Shown one piece after another: positions 45,968-56,500 of a stretch of DNA of 64,000 bases. A model generated the notes under the pieces. It worked only from the letters and a program-made list of their open reading frames with translations, did no database searches and was not told the origin of the DNA. Where the stretch lies: the NCBI GenBank assembly GCA_964059195.1, contig CAXKWD010000006.1, positions 136,584,039 through 136,648,038 on the forward strand. Reading direction: 5' to 3'. Within the stretch, counting starts at the first letter, position 1, and every line of letters starts with the position of its first letter. A program made the translations under genes and the position numbers. The stretch is from Ectobius pallidus (Eukaryota; Arthropoda; Insecta; Blattodea; Ectobiidae).

Positions 45968-46218
45968 TCTGTAGCAAGATTGAGATCGGAAATATACACA
46001 CAAAACTTCACTAAAAAGGTATATTTACCCAGAATGATCATTTCAACGGGTCTTCCCGCCATCATCAGCTGATTCCGACTCATGATGGCGGGAAGACCCG
46101 TTGAAATGATCATTCTGGGTAAATATACCTTTTTAGTGAAGTTTTGTGTGTATATTTCCGATCTCAATCTTGCTACAGATTTGAACACTTCACTGTAAAT
46201 TTCCATCTAATATTTATA
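45968..46218. mobile_element. Palindromic Penelope-like (PLE) insertion, 12-bp TSD
   Basis: Two 101-bp perfect inverted arms (45965-46065 and 46082-46182) around a 16-base centre. The outer sequence of the right arm matches the 3' end of the PLE at 49304-50290. The flanks repeat TTAATCTAGAAA at 45956-45967 and 46219-46230. It therefore looks like two head-joined Penelope terminal repeats with no ORF, inserted as a unit. Confidence 0.8.
46024..46076 (-). ncRNA. Hammerhead-ribozyme-like motif in the Penelope terminal repeat
   Basis: Minus strand: core CUGAUGA (46068-46062), one U, stem II GGCGGG/CCCGUU closed by AAGA, GAAA (46044-46041), a self-complementary stem III AUGAUCAU, and a predicted cleavage U before CUGG. 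Stem I is UCAG/CUGG. The inverted partner copy on the plus strand has CTCATGA in place of CTGATGA, changing the essential G, so only the minus-strand copy keeps the core. Same layout as the motif at 25175-25232, including the extra U after the core. Confidence 0.62.
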
Positions 46219-47202
46219 TTAATCTAGAAAGTTTTTATTTTTGTTAACATTTTTGTATTCTCTCCTCTCAAAAAAAAACTTCTGCTTAAGAATTCTTAAA
46301 GTGTCTTAATGCTAAGTGAAATTATCAAAGTGCATTTTTTTGGTTACTCAGCTATAATGAATCAATGCTCAACATTTGATTAATTGAGTCAGGAGTTAAA
46401 GATAGTGTTACAATATGTAGAATAAAAATTTTATTTTAAACAATCTCATAAAAATATATAATCTGTAAAATACTGTACAATGAAAATTGCAGCACTATTT
46501 ACAATTTCAATTTCAGAAGCTATATAATACATCTTTTCAAAGCCTGACCAAAAATAAAGTAATGATATGGGTCATTCTTCAAATACGGGAAAATTTGGAG
46601 TGTGAAAAATCAAAATTTTTTACTTTGTTTTTAAAATCTCAAAAAAATTACTAAAATACTTCAGGGGCTACTTGACTATAATAAGACACCAGCAGAGCTT
46701 AAATGTTTATATTTTTATTTTTTAAAATTTTTTATTTTTTTTTTAAAGCCATGTGTCTGACATCCTTGTGCATGTGGATGGCAGAAGGCCACATTAATGA
46801 CTAACTTTGGCAACAATATGCTTTTCTTTATGTGGTTTCATATTTTTCTCAGTGTGCTTCAGTTGATTTTGCACCAAATTTGTATGCATACTCCGGAATT
46901 CATGTAATTTTAACTAGACTGTTTTTTATGGGTTTTTTTGTGGGGGGGAATCAAGCAGAAATTCATTTAATCAGTTTTAAGTTTTTAAGTACAGGTCACA
47001 GACACCACAGGCATGTGGATGACAAAAAAGAAGTTTTACACTGGATTGCAGAAACGAAGTCTGAACGGGGCCACCATGAGTTGGGTTGCTAAAACGAAGT
47101 TTCTCGTAAATCAGCTCGACCTCGACTGCGGCCGCGGCATGAAATCTACACAACGGCACAGTCAGGTTTAAAACTGCATCTGCTTTGGTCAGCTGTTGGA
47201 GA

Positions 47203-47456
47203 ATGGAAGCCTACGTAGCTTTGCGTGAACGTAATCGACTAATTGCTCGTTTGAGGATGCTTAATCCGCATCGGAGAATTCTGGATAGGAGTAATCCCTT
47301 TGAAATGTATTCAAATTATGAATTCAGAAGAAGATTTCGATTCACAAAGGAAACAGTTCTCGATTTGGCAGAAATACTCAGGCCTGACCTAGAACACGCA
47401 GGAAACAGGGGTTCTGGCATTTCTGTTGAGTTGCAGATCTTAATTGCTCTGAGGTA
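47203..47456 (+). CDS. Harbinger transposase (HARBI1-like), first exon only
   Basis: Encodes about 84 residues: MEAYVALRERNRLIARLRML, then RSNPFEMYSNYEFRRRFRFT, KETVLDLAEILRPDLEHAG and SVELQILIALR. This is the conserved N-terminal region of PIF/Harbinger nucleases, including the helix-turn-helix segment. I prefer the Met at 47203 (an upstream in-frame Met at 47185 adds MVSCWR), because family members start close before the ALRERN-like segment. The exon appears to end CTGAG/gtaaatg, a plausible donor. The DDE catalytic part should lie downstream but was not found, and a SINE has inserted just after the donor. Probably a defective copy. Confidence 0.8.
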
Positions 47457-47467
47457 AATGAAAATGG

Positions 47468-47728
47468 GTCCGCCGTTATGGGTTTATAGGTAGCATATTT
47501 GCCTACCACCATGGCTGTCCGGGTTCGATTCCCGGCCGGGCAGTGGGTTTTTCAGTAACGAAAAATCCCCGGACATCACCCAGGCAAATTATAGGCTACT
47601 TTAAAAAGCCTTAAATTAGAAGTGGTGACTGCTAGAATAGGATATAGGATATTCACAATAGATCTATTACGGTCGCAGTGTTGAGAAGCCGAAGGGCTTA
47701 CACTACCCCTCATTAATCTAATCTAAAG
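47468..47728 (+). mobile_element. tRNA-derived SINE, 9-bp TSD, nested in Harbinger
   Basis: tRNA-like head with the B box GGGTTCGATTCCC at about 47520, an aaaaatccccggacatcacc body block and a tail aatctaatctaa. Flanked by TGAAAATGG at 47459-47467 and 47729-47737. The body differs from the SINE at 22802. Confidence 0.8.
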
Positions 47729-48384
47729 TGAAAATGGAATAGCATTATTACTATGGTATTATTATTATATCTCACACAAAATTATGTAAAAGCACAATCG
47801 AAGTTTGATATTAACCATAGGGGAGTTTTTAAAAACGAATTAGGCCTAAACTGTAGGCTACAGGCATGTATAAATAGTGCACTGAGGAAAATCTAATTTC
47901 AAGTTTTTCTTTCCATTGTTGCACGAAAATACATTGTCAAAAGGTTATGTTGTACTAACCTCTTGTAAATACTTCTGGTATTCATCATTAGAGCGCAGGT
48001 TTTTAAGTTTACAGGATTCCTCACAAGAGTAATTCTTTTATATCCCTAATATTGTAGTTCATAACTGAATAAAGTTGTTAGGCTATAATGGGGCACATTA
48101 ATTTTGTTGTACGATATGACTTTCCTCCTAGGCTGTAAAATTTGGCCTACGTAAACAAAAGTCCAGGCCCTGATTATTTCATTATATTTACCTAAATTGT
48201 CACAATGATTCAGACTGCAGTCTACAGAATAAAACTTTATGAATTCTCGAATTCTCTGTCATTACCTTATATAATTCTTCACCAAGAAAAAACAGGCCAG
48301 TGACAGTGAATTCTTAAAATTTCATATAGTACCGGTACACTAATTAAAATTAAAAATATTATGAAAAGAAAAAAAAAATAGTCG

Positions 48385-48450
48385 TGACTGGGGTTTGAAC
48401 CTGCAATCTCTTGAACAACAGCTCAGTACTTAAACCACACAGCCACGAAC
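48385..48450 (-). repeat. tRNA-like fragment
   Basis: In reverse complement it reads gtggctgtgtggtttaagtac ... gcaggttcaaacccc: an A-box-like block, an arm and a good B box. Probably another SINE head. A genuine tRNA is unlikely because the acceptor strands do not pair clearly. Confidence 0.45.
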
Positions 48451-49111
48451 GACATTAACAGCTCACGAATGTTGGCAATCTGAAGAGTAAAGGCTTCTCC
48501 ATGTCGCACCTCGAGAATTTAAATTGTGTTTGTAGGTCTATGTGATGTGATTATATAATATTTATTGTAGTTTTCAGTTCGGAAAAATGGTATGATGATA
48601 CTGATAACATTAATATCGAAACCTAATTCGTCTAAAAAGAGAAATATGAGAAGAAGAGAGTTTGCAGAATGAATGCAAGAACGGCTTCTCCTACCCGGTC
48701 ATGACGTCAGTTACAGTGTTGCACGTTCAAAATCTCGGCAACGGCCAGACTTCGTTTTAGCAACCCAACACGGACTCAGTCCTCGCCCGTAGTTTAATAG
48801 CCATGGCTTTAAACTTTGAGTTCGTCTTCGTTTCTGCAATCCACCGTTAGTGGTCTCAGCAAGCCATTTCTAAACCTCTGTAGGCTCAACTTCAGTCAAT
48901 TTTCCCGTATTTGAAGAATCACCCATATAGGATAGGATAGATTATAAACATGAAAGAAAAAGAGGCTAAACAATATTTAATATTTAATAAGAAATAACAA
49001 CAACAAATCAACATTAAATTGTATTGGAAGCTAACACAGTGAAGTTATATAACAGGATAATTATGTAAGAGTTGAATTTTACACAAAAACTTCACTTATG
49101 GTATAGTTTAC

Positions 49112-49303
49112 CTGTACTAGTTTTGGTGCCTTTGCTACCACTGTCAACAGCCGTACTTCAACTGCAGCATCACCCTCCCGCAGACGTGGTACAAACTTTG
49201 AAATGAGGTCCTCATTGGTCGGGATATCGAAGTTCATCAGTTGGTTCACCTTCTTGTGACTAAAAATGCTCTCCCAGACCGAAAGCTCTTGGTTACGGAC
49301 ACA
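49112..49303 (-). CDS. Exon-like ORF of an unassigned minus-strand gene
   Basis: The minus strand encodes VRNQELSVWESIFSHKK, VNQLMNFDIPTNEDLISKF, VPRLREGDAAVEVRLLTVVA and KAPKLVQ, followed by a good donor (GTACAG/gtaaac) in phase 0. It reads as soluble, helical protein with no transposon hallmark that I know. Its upstream edge coincides with the 3' end of a Penelope relic at about 49304, and no clear acceptor is visible there, so the exon may have been cut or extended by the insertion. It could be an alternative 3' exon of the BTB-psq gene (whose previous exon ends in phase 0) or part of a separate gene. Function unknown. Confidence 0.45.
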
Positions 49304-50290
49304 TTTAAATATACCTTTTAAGTGAAGTTTAGTGTGTATATTTCCGATCTCAATCTTGCTACAGATTTCAACACTTCACTGTAAATTTCCATCTAATATT
49401 TATATTGACATTTTAGTAGTTCAACTTCATATCCATCATCCCAAAAGTGTGCGGCTACTGCTGATTTGTCTGTATTTTGATATTTGATGTGTCTTATGTG
49501 TTCTTTAGTTCTGACTCCTAATGTCCTCTTGGTTTTTCCTACATAGACTTTTTCACAATCATTACATTTAAATTGGTAGATGCCTGATTTTTTACTGTGG
49601 TGGGGGTTCTCTAAATTTGTAGATTTGAGTACGTCTTTTTAAGAAGTATCTGTTTACAGGTGGTGTTGTGATGCCATGATTTCTGAAAACTTTTCTGAAT
49701 TTATTACTGATCCAAGGGTGAAATGTAATTTTCTTGTATTTCAAGTTTTCTTCTATTGGTTTCAAAGGTGGTGATCTCTGGTTAGTTTTTGTTTTTTTAC
49801 ACATGTTGATTTTCTTGTTGATTAGTTCTCTGCTGAACCCATTATTTTCTGCAGTGGTGATGATTGTGTTATATTCCAAGTCATATTCTGATTTGCTGAG
49901 AGGCATGTTTACCAGTTGATGCATGAGGGAATTGAATACAGATTGTTTATGTGAAGCTGGGTTGAAACAATAATTGGCTTTGATGTATGAAACAGTATGA
50001 GTCGGCTTTCTGTAAATACCAAATTCTAGCTTGTTTTCTTGTTTTATTATTTTTATGCCCAGGAATGGCAGACAGTTATCTGTTTGCTCTTCTAATGTAA
50101 ACTTTAGTGAACTGTCTTGTATATTAAACAACTTAAAGGCATCTTGTGTAAGCTTTTTGGGGTTGTGGCAAAAATATCAACAACATACCTATACCATGTT
50201 TTCAATATGGAAGGGAAGGCAGGCATACAGTAGGTAGGGAAGGCCCACAACCCCCTCCTACCAACAAATGTGAAGTTATTCAATATTTTG
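49304..50290 (-). pseudogene. Penelope-like retroelement relic: RT end plus GIY-YIG endonuclease
   Basis: The minus strand encodes, in order, a degenerate RT core (KTWYRYVVDIFATT at about 50200-50160, where the expected Y-V-D-D reads YVVD), then after a one-base frameshift the RT end LPFLGIKIIKQENKLEFGIY, RKPTHTVSYI and ASHKQSVFNSLMHQLVNM (50131-49592). A further frame change leads into a GIY-YIG domain, SGIYQFKCNDCEKVYVGKTK ... RTKEHIRH, ending with a stop near 49402. The GIY and YVG motifs and the Arg are intact. A 90-base 3' end matches the palindromic copy at 45968-46218. Frameshifts and the altered catalytic Asp make it inactive. Confidence 0.85.
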
Positions 50291-50427
50291 AATTTACAAG
50301 ATTCACAATTAATATTCACTCACTAGCAAAATACTAGCAGCTAAGTTTTGTATGTGTCAATGAAGACCTAACAATATGCTAAATTTGAAGGACCTGACAA
50401 TCTGTAAGACTATAGTTTTTATCTTGC

Positions 50428-50529
50428 TTATGACACCATTTGAGGTTCTTGATCACAGTCATTTTTGGCTGAATATTCTTCATTATCAGTGGCACTTCTG
50501 GATGGCTGGGTTTCAGTTGGTCCAGAATC
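50428..50529 (-). CDS. BTB-psq gene, last coding exon
   Basis: 33 codons and TAA: DSGPTETQPSRSATDNEE ... CDQEPQMVS. The acceptor tttttgtag is good, and phase 0 matches the previous exon. Acidic, Ser/Thr-rich tail. Confidence 0.75.
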   Translation of the reverse strand, partial: DSGPTETQPSRSATDNEEYSAKNDCDQEPQMVS

Positions 50530-53500
50530 CTACAAAAATATTCAAACATGGTACATGTGAATTTCATATTAATTTTTCAGCAGTATAAGCAGTTTAAAGT
50601 ATGATGTCCTGTTTTTTGCGAATTACTTTTTTAACACATTATCCTGCAGCCTGCAAACAGGCTTCAAAATCTGAAAAAATATTCTACTGTTTAAAAATAT
50701 CCTGCAAAATGAAATTTATGTCAAATAAACAATATGGCATTCCTATCAAGATTTTCATTGTGTAATATAAATGTTACAAATAAAAGGAAATGCAAACTAA
50801 TGATCAAAATGGCAATGATGTCCCACTAATATAAAGTGAATGCGCGCAACAGAGGATCTAATATAATGAGTATTGTTTAATATATATATAAATAATACAA
50901 TACTTATATACTCACTCTATTAACTATAATTTGCTCTTCCATATTCTCATTATTGCCTGTGGTTAATATGATTAACGATGCTTCAGAGAAATCAGACTCA
51001 TCAATGTATGTAACTGGGATCTGTGTTGAAACCTGTAACAAATCCAACATTTTCTTCATTAAGTAACTTATTGGTTTTGTCATACCTTTAACTTCATTAC
51101 CTCTCCTATAGACAGAGGAGAATGCAAACAGGGGCTGTGGCTAATTTAGTTTGTATAGCACCACAGTAAAATTGCGACTTCACACGTTTTGATGCTGTCT
51201 ACAGTCTTGACTTTTTCTATACGACTGGACTCATACCCACTATACCAATGCCAGCCTTAGAAGGGAACCTCATCAAAACAAATAGCACGTGTACTGCCAG
51301 CTGGCGGAGCTGTGCATCGGCCACGGACTACAGCATATAGTTCCATGTCAAATTACAGTTGATCAGTCTTCTCTTGCTGCATATAGCTATCGGTTGCTTG
51401 TTTTCAAAAATCTATTGTAGTACAGATGAGGATAATAATCATGAATAATCAGAGAATGTATTTGTGAAACATCCTAGTTAGGAAATAGTATATTGTTGCA
51501 TGCTATTTTTTGCACAACGGTTACTTATATCAATTTAATTATATTAATTGTGATATTACCTGAAAATATTATGTATATACAGTCTTGAAGAATGGTGCTT
51601 ATTTCAGAAAGGGATTCGCATTTGTTATTGTTTATGGCAACCGAATATTTATAAAGCGGGGAAACCTTGGTCATTTCTGCTCGCAAATAAGCATTAGCGG
51701 GCGGTAAAGTAACTTTCCACCCGTCGCCCCTAGCAACAAGTCACTTTCCGCCCGTCGCCCCTAGCAACAAGATTGTGTGTGGTAATGTCAAGTTACGATC
51801 CATGTAAACAACTTTCGTAAGTAACACTTACTAGCTAAGGAGTGCAAAAAATATTGAAAAGCGGTGAAAATGGCGACAGTGTATTGAACATGTAATAAAG
51901 GAGGAGAAATTCTGGAAGAAATTCAGACAGTATGTGCGATGCCATTGTTGACCGCTTTGATTAATTAATCCTGCCGACAGTAGCAGCACCGAAGACGAGG
52001 TGGAGGAGGAGGTGGAAATAGACGGGATTGAACCACTTCATGATCTCAATAATAAGGTAGGCCTAACTTTTAATTTTCATTACCGTTCTATATTTCCATA
52101 TTGTTTATATTACTTTAGTAGGCCTATTTTAATCATAAAATTATACTCAACAGGAAAACGTATTAAATAAAGTTATGTTGTTCTATTTTCCAATGCACCG
52201 AATTATTTTTCCAAATTTATAATTAAACATTTGTAAGCATTAAGCCGCTCGGTTCGTTCAGAACACAAGCACTTGTTGTTAGATACAAATAGTGCGCTCG
52301 CTCCGCCCATGGCGTAGTAATACAATTTCAGTCCAGTACTTCGCGCGCTTTGTTTGTTTACATCAGGTTCCCTTCTTAGGCTGGCGTATAGAAGACATGC
52401 AGTTAAGAAGACATGCAGTTGAGAAGACAATTAAAAATTATAGGAGAGAGAAAACATCTCTGTCTCATTCCTGCATTCCTCAGGGTATCACAATACAATA
52501 ACTTCTTACAGTAAAATCGGTCCAGTTGCAGATTCAGCTGTTTTCTCAACCCTTCCAAAATTTCTCAAGAAAGCTAAGCCTGATGCAATCATATAATCGA
52601 TATGCTATAAATTTGGAAGTTTTAGCAGGCAGTTACATAATTTCTTGATGTAAATTCACGTAAAGTCATTAGTGAAATGAATGAGATAATCTGATGATTC
52701 ACTCTAGTTAGAACTCAACAAGCTGCCCAAACCAAAAATAGAATACGTGAAATAAAAATGCAAGTTTACTGTCTGAAAGGATAGTGAAGGCATAGTTCAA
52801 CTTTCGGTGGGGGAAGAATTTTAATACTACTAAGCAAGCACTGGGTGAAGTGACAGGGTCACATCAGCTTGGCATTCAGTCAGCTGCTAAATTGTTATTT
52901 TTGAATTAATCCTATTTCCTTCCTAATATATAATTATTTGCACATGCCTTACCTCTATTAAGTCCCGCGCACAGTCATTGCTTCCCATGCTGAAGTGTTT
53001 TTCAATTCTAATAGGTAATTATCACTTGAAAACCATAACCAAATCGTAATCAGAGTCCAGTATGCAATGAATAATCGAACATGGGCAACAACTTGTTTTT
53101 AACACTTGATTTTAAATTATATGATATTTTGATATATATGATACACCTCAAAGCAGCATAGAAGATTTGTGAAGTTGGTCTGTTATCCAAACCTTGCTAA
53201 CCATCTCTTCATTATCAAGTTATAATTATTATTTCTATGAAAGTAATTTAATTAATAAAAAGAAGTGTTTAAAAATATATTTCAAGTCATTTATCCACTG
53301 ACTTGAAATATATTTTTAAACACTTCTTTTTATTGGATTTGTATCAGTGGAAATTTGGGACCGATATGGATCTTTCATTGAGTAATTTAATTAGTAATAT
53401 AAAGAGGGAATATTGATACGCACCTCGTTAAAAGCAAACTCTGTACGTTCCTGCAGTTGGGCTGCTGCTGTCTCTGCTTCATTTTCAGCATTCTCATCTG

Positions 53501-56500
53501 GATCCACTTGAGGGTTAGATTTTGAACCTTTCTGAAGTGTCCTCCAGATTGTAGTTTTTGGTACCTGAAATTATAAACATGTCAACTGGAGCAGCCAAGT
53601 TACAGTTGTCTGAGGCAAAGTGCTACAAATGAGAAGGTTGCAAGTTCAATTCCAGATGAGGTCAAGGGGAGTTTTCAACTGGCTTAATCCTTATAGTGGT
53701 TTTATGTCCCGCTGGGTCAACTGGGTCAACTAAGCTTTCAGCAGAAATATGAGTACCAGCAGCAATCCTGGGGTTAAAGATGGCCTCTGCATGACACTTA
53801 TAACCTTATTTTCTTTATATGCCAAATGTCTAACAAGTCCAGAGGTGAAAAATGATAATTATTGTGCTGACAGAAGGATGAACCTGACTAAATCTCTAAA
53901 GGCCGATTGTATAAACAGTTTGATCATGGATCAGAGACTAAACTGATCTCAGTTCACGCTGAACTCGGAAATTTTTGTTGTATAAACGCTAATCTGAGAT
54001 CAATTCACACTGAACTAGGATCAATTTTGACTGGAGAAATTTCTCCGATCAAACTCGTTGATCTCAGTTCAAGGGGCAGTTTTCTTTTTGAGAAACAAGA
54101 TTAGCTGATTATAAACATAATATTAGGCCTACCTGTGTGAAAACGATAAATATCAAGAAAATACACAAAAGACAACTTCATACATTTCTAGCTATATCGT
54201 AGTTGTGTGTATATAGGCTATGTAAGGCTCCTTATAATGCAGTGTAACATAACTCTACAACATAACCTGTACATTATTATTATCATCTCATTGCAATTTT
54301 CAGATATCTCGTGATGATAAAAATGATGAATTTCGTAGGGCTCCCCATGTGTTTTATTTTAGTACATGCTGGCTAAATCCAAGCTCCGCCCACTTCAGCC
54401 CTTATGATCCTTGGCGACGGCCCACTAGTCCTTTTCGTGCTCTACCAAAGCATCCGCACTAATTACTACAATACGAAAATAACCCTTGTACCACAATTGC
54501 AATTAATACGAAATTATCAATCTTCATCATTTCATGCAGCTCTCTACCCTAAACTTAAATAGATAAATTCTTGCTTCACACCTCAATGATCACTCAATGG
54601 CGTAATGGGTAAAACAACTGGCTATCATGCTAGCGGACCTGTGTTCGAATCTCCTTGGGTCTAAATTTTATAGGATAGGAATAGGTTGGTAGTGTAAAGG
54701 AGAAAAGGGATTGAATAATGGAAAGGGGGGGAAAAAAAAAAATTCCAAATTTTCAACGCTGCTAAACAACGAGAGATATGTAGGTGACTATGGTGGAACT
54801 ACTAGGAAATCTCGAGTGGGAGGAGCTTAAGGGGAGACCTGTTTTTGGATTTCCCCCAAATGCTTTCTTAGTTATCTTTTTTATGTGTCCTATTAACTCT
54901 TTTAGAACTGAGATTTTACATTGTATTAAGGCAGTCATCAGGTAAAAACTTCAGTGGGCTCTTAAGTTTAAAATCGATACAGAAAATTTCAGTGGAATAC
55001 CTGGTTTCCCTGAACGACAAACATAACAGATGAACAAAAAATCATCAAGTTTTATTCTATGAATCTTACATCTCCGCTTTTATACAATTCATGAGATGAA
55101 TCATTTATACGTCCTTAGCCGTGAAAATGTTAAGCTGATTTATATCACCCGAATTGAAATTACCAGGACATTTTTCATCGCATTTTGCTCTTGAACGGAT
55201 GTTATCGCATCTGTCTTTTTGGATTCTATAATATCTTTATATTTTCCCAAGACAATTTCAATCATGACATCCTTGTCCTCCATTGAAAAATTAAGGGAAC
55301 AATCCTTTTTCTGCTTAATTTCGATCATATTTCCCCTTCCTTTTGCATAACACACAGTCTGAATGCGAAGGAAAACAGAACAACAATGCTCTCGGCTCGC
55401 GATACTCATTTGTTTCTGAGATGTTGCCAAGTGCTCATGTATGAACTAGGATCAAAATTGAACTTCGATTAGTTGATCTTAGATCATAACTGATCTCCAG
55501 TCAGTGATGTTTATACAATTGGCCCTAAGAGAAATGATACCAAAGGCATGTAATACATCTGACAACCTTTCCACCTTTGTGTGGCAAATGTCTAAAAAAT
55601 CTTGAAGTGAATAATGGTATATATTATTATATGCAAAGACTACAGAGTAGGGAGAGGATGTGAAAGGAAGTGAATGGCCAAGGCCTTAATTAGAGGCACA
55701 ATTCCTGTATTAAAACACTTAGGTATGAGAGGAGTTTGTAAAAATTGGTTTTCCTCATATTTAAATACTGTGGTAGGCTATGTTGAAATAGAATCAGTCA
55801 AAAAGATTGTAAATTGGATGTTCCTCAAGGATCGATTTTAGGTTCATTTATATTTTGTATTTTTATTAATAGTCTTCCAAAAAAAGTGTCTCCAAGTCAT
55901 ATGGTAACTTTTTTTCAGAAATATGTTTTTGAACAACTTTGATCTTCAATAAAAGAAACAACAAATAAACTTGAAAATTGGTTAATAATAATAATTAGAA
56001 ACACACAACACACTGAAAAATGATAATTTCTTAATTTTGTTAATTTTTCAGTTCAGATTTATGGGAATATCGAACTATCGAGACTTGATTTACTGAGGCT
56101 ACTTTATTTGTTTTGTCATTTTTCCACACAAGTCTAGGTTTTAGATTTTTTCTTTATGTTCTCATCTCACCTGAAAGGCAAGGGATGCTACAGCCTGTGA
56201 CATTTTCCCTTGTTTACACGCTGCAACAGCTTCACTCAGTCTGTGTTGTTTTAAGGCACTCATATCAGGATCTCGCTTCCTCAGACATGTCCATGGCAGC
56301 CTTCCAGCTTCAACTAAACGAGCCTTCTCTCGAAACAAAGTTGTTTTAGGGATCTGTACAAAAGGTACAAATTAACGATTTCCAATGTGGGCCAATATTT
56401 TATTGTACACTCCCTGTGCATATTGCTAACGATGGGACATGACAACTCAGAACAATGGCTACAACAAATGTCCAGAGACACAAAATTACAAGAGATACTA

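Larger units (their letters stand above)
46566..48927 (+). mobile_element. PIF/Harbinger element carrying a transposase exon, 2.36 kb
   Basis: Terminal repeats ATATGGGTCATTCTTCAAAT and, reversed, ATATGGGTGATTCTTCAAAT (one mismatch). TA lies outside each end, but because the ends are themselves palindromic the exact TSD is ambiguous. It contains one transposase exon (47203-47456), a nested SINE (47468-47728) and a tRNA-like fragment at about 48385-48450. The C-terminal transposase exons are not recognisable. The internal-deletion derivative is at 6884-8162. Confidence 0.85.
53900..55525. mobile_element. PIF/Harbinger-type element, 1.63 kb, TAA TSD, with a SANT-like ORF
   Basis: Ends AGGCCGATTGTATAAACAG and, reversed, GGGCCAATTGTATAAACATC, flanked by TAA at 53897-53899 and 55526-55528. 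The terminal motif is shared with 9539-10724. Subterminal runs of gatctcagttcacgct-type repeats occur at both ends. It holds a Myb/SANT-like ORF (55430-55140, minus) and a nested SINE (54598-54760). Confidence 0.8.

Noticed and set aside
45961..46206. 81-aa palindromic ORF
   Set aside because: It is read across the Penelope palindrome and simply mirrors itself; not a gene.
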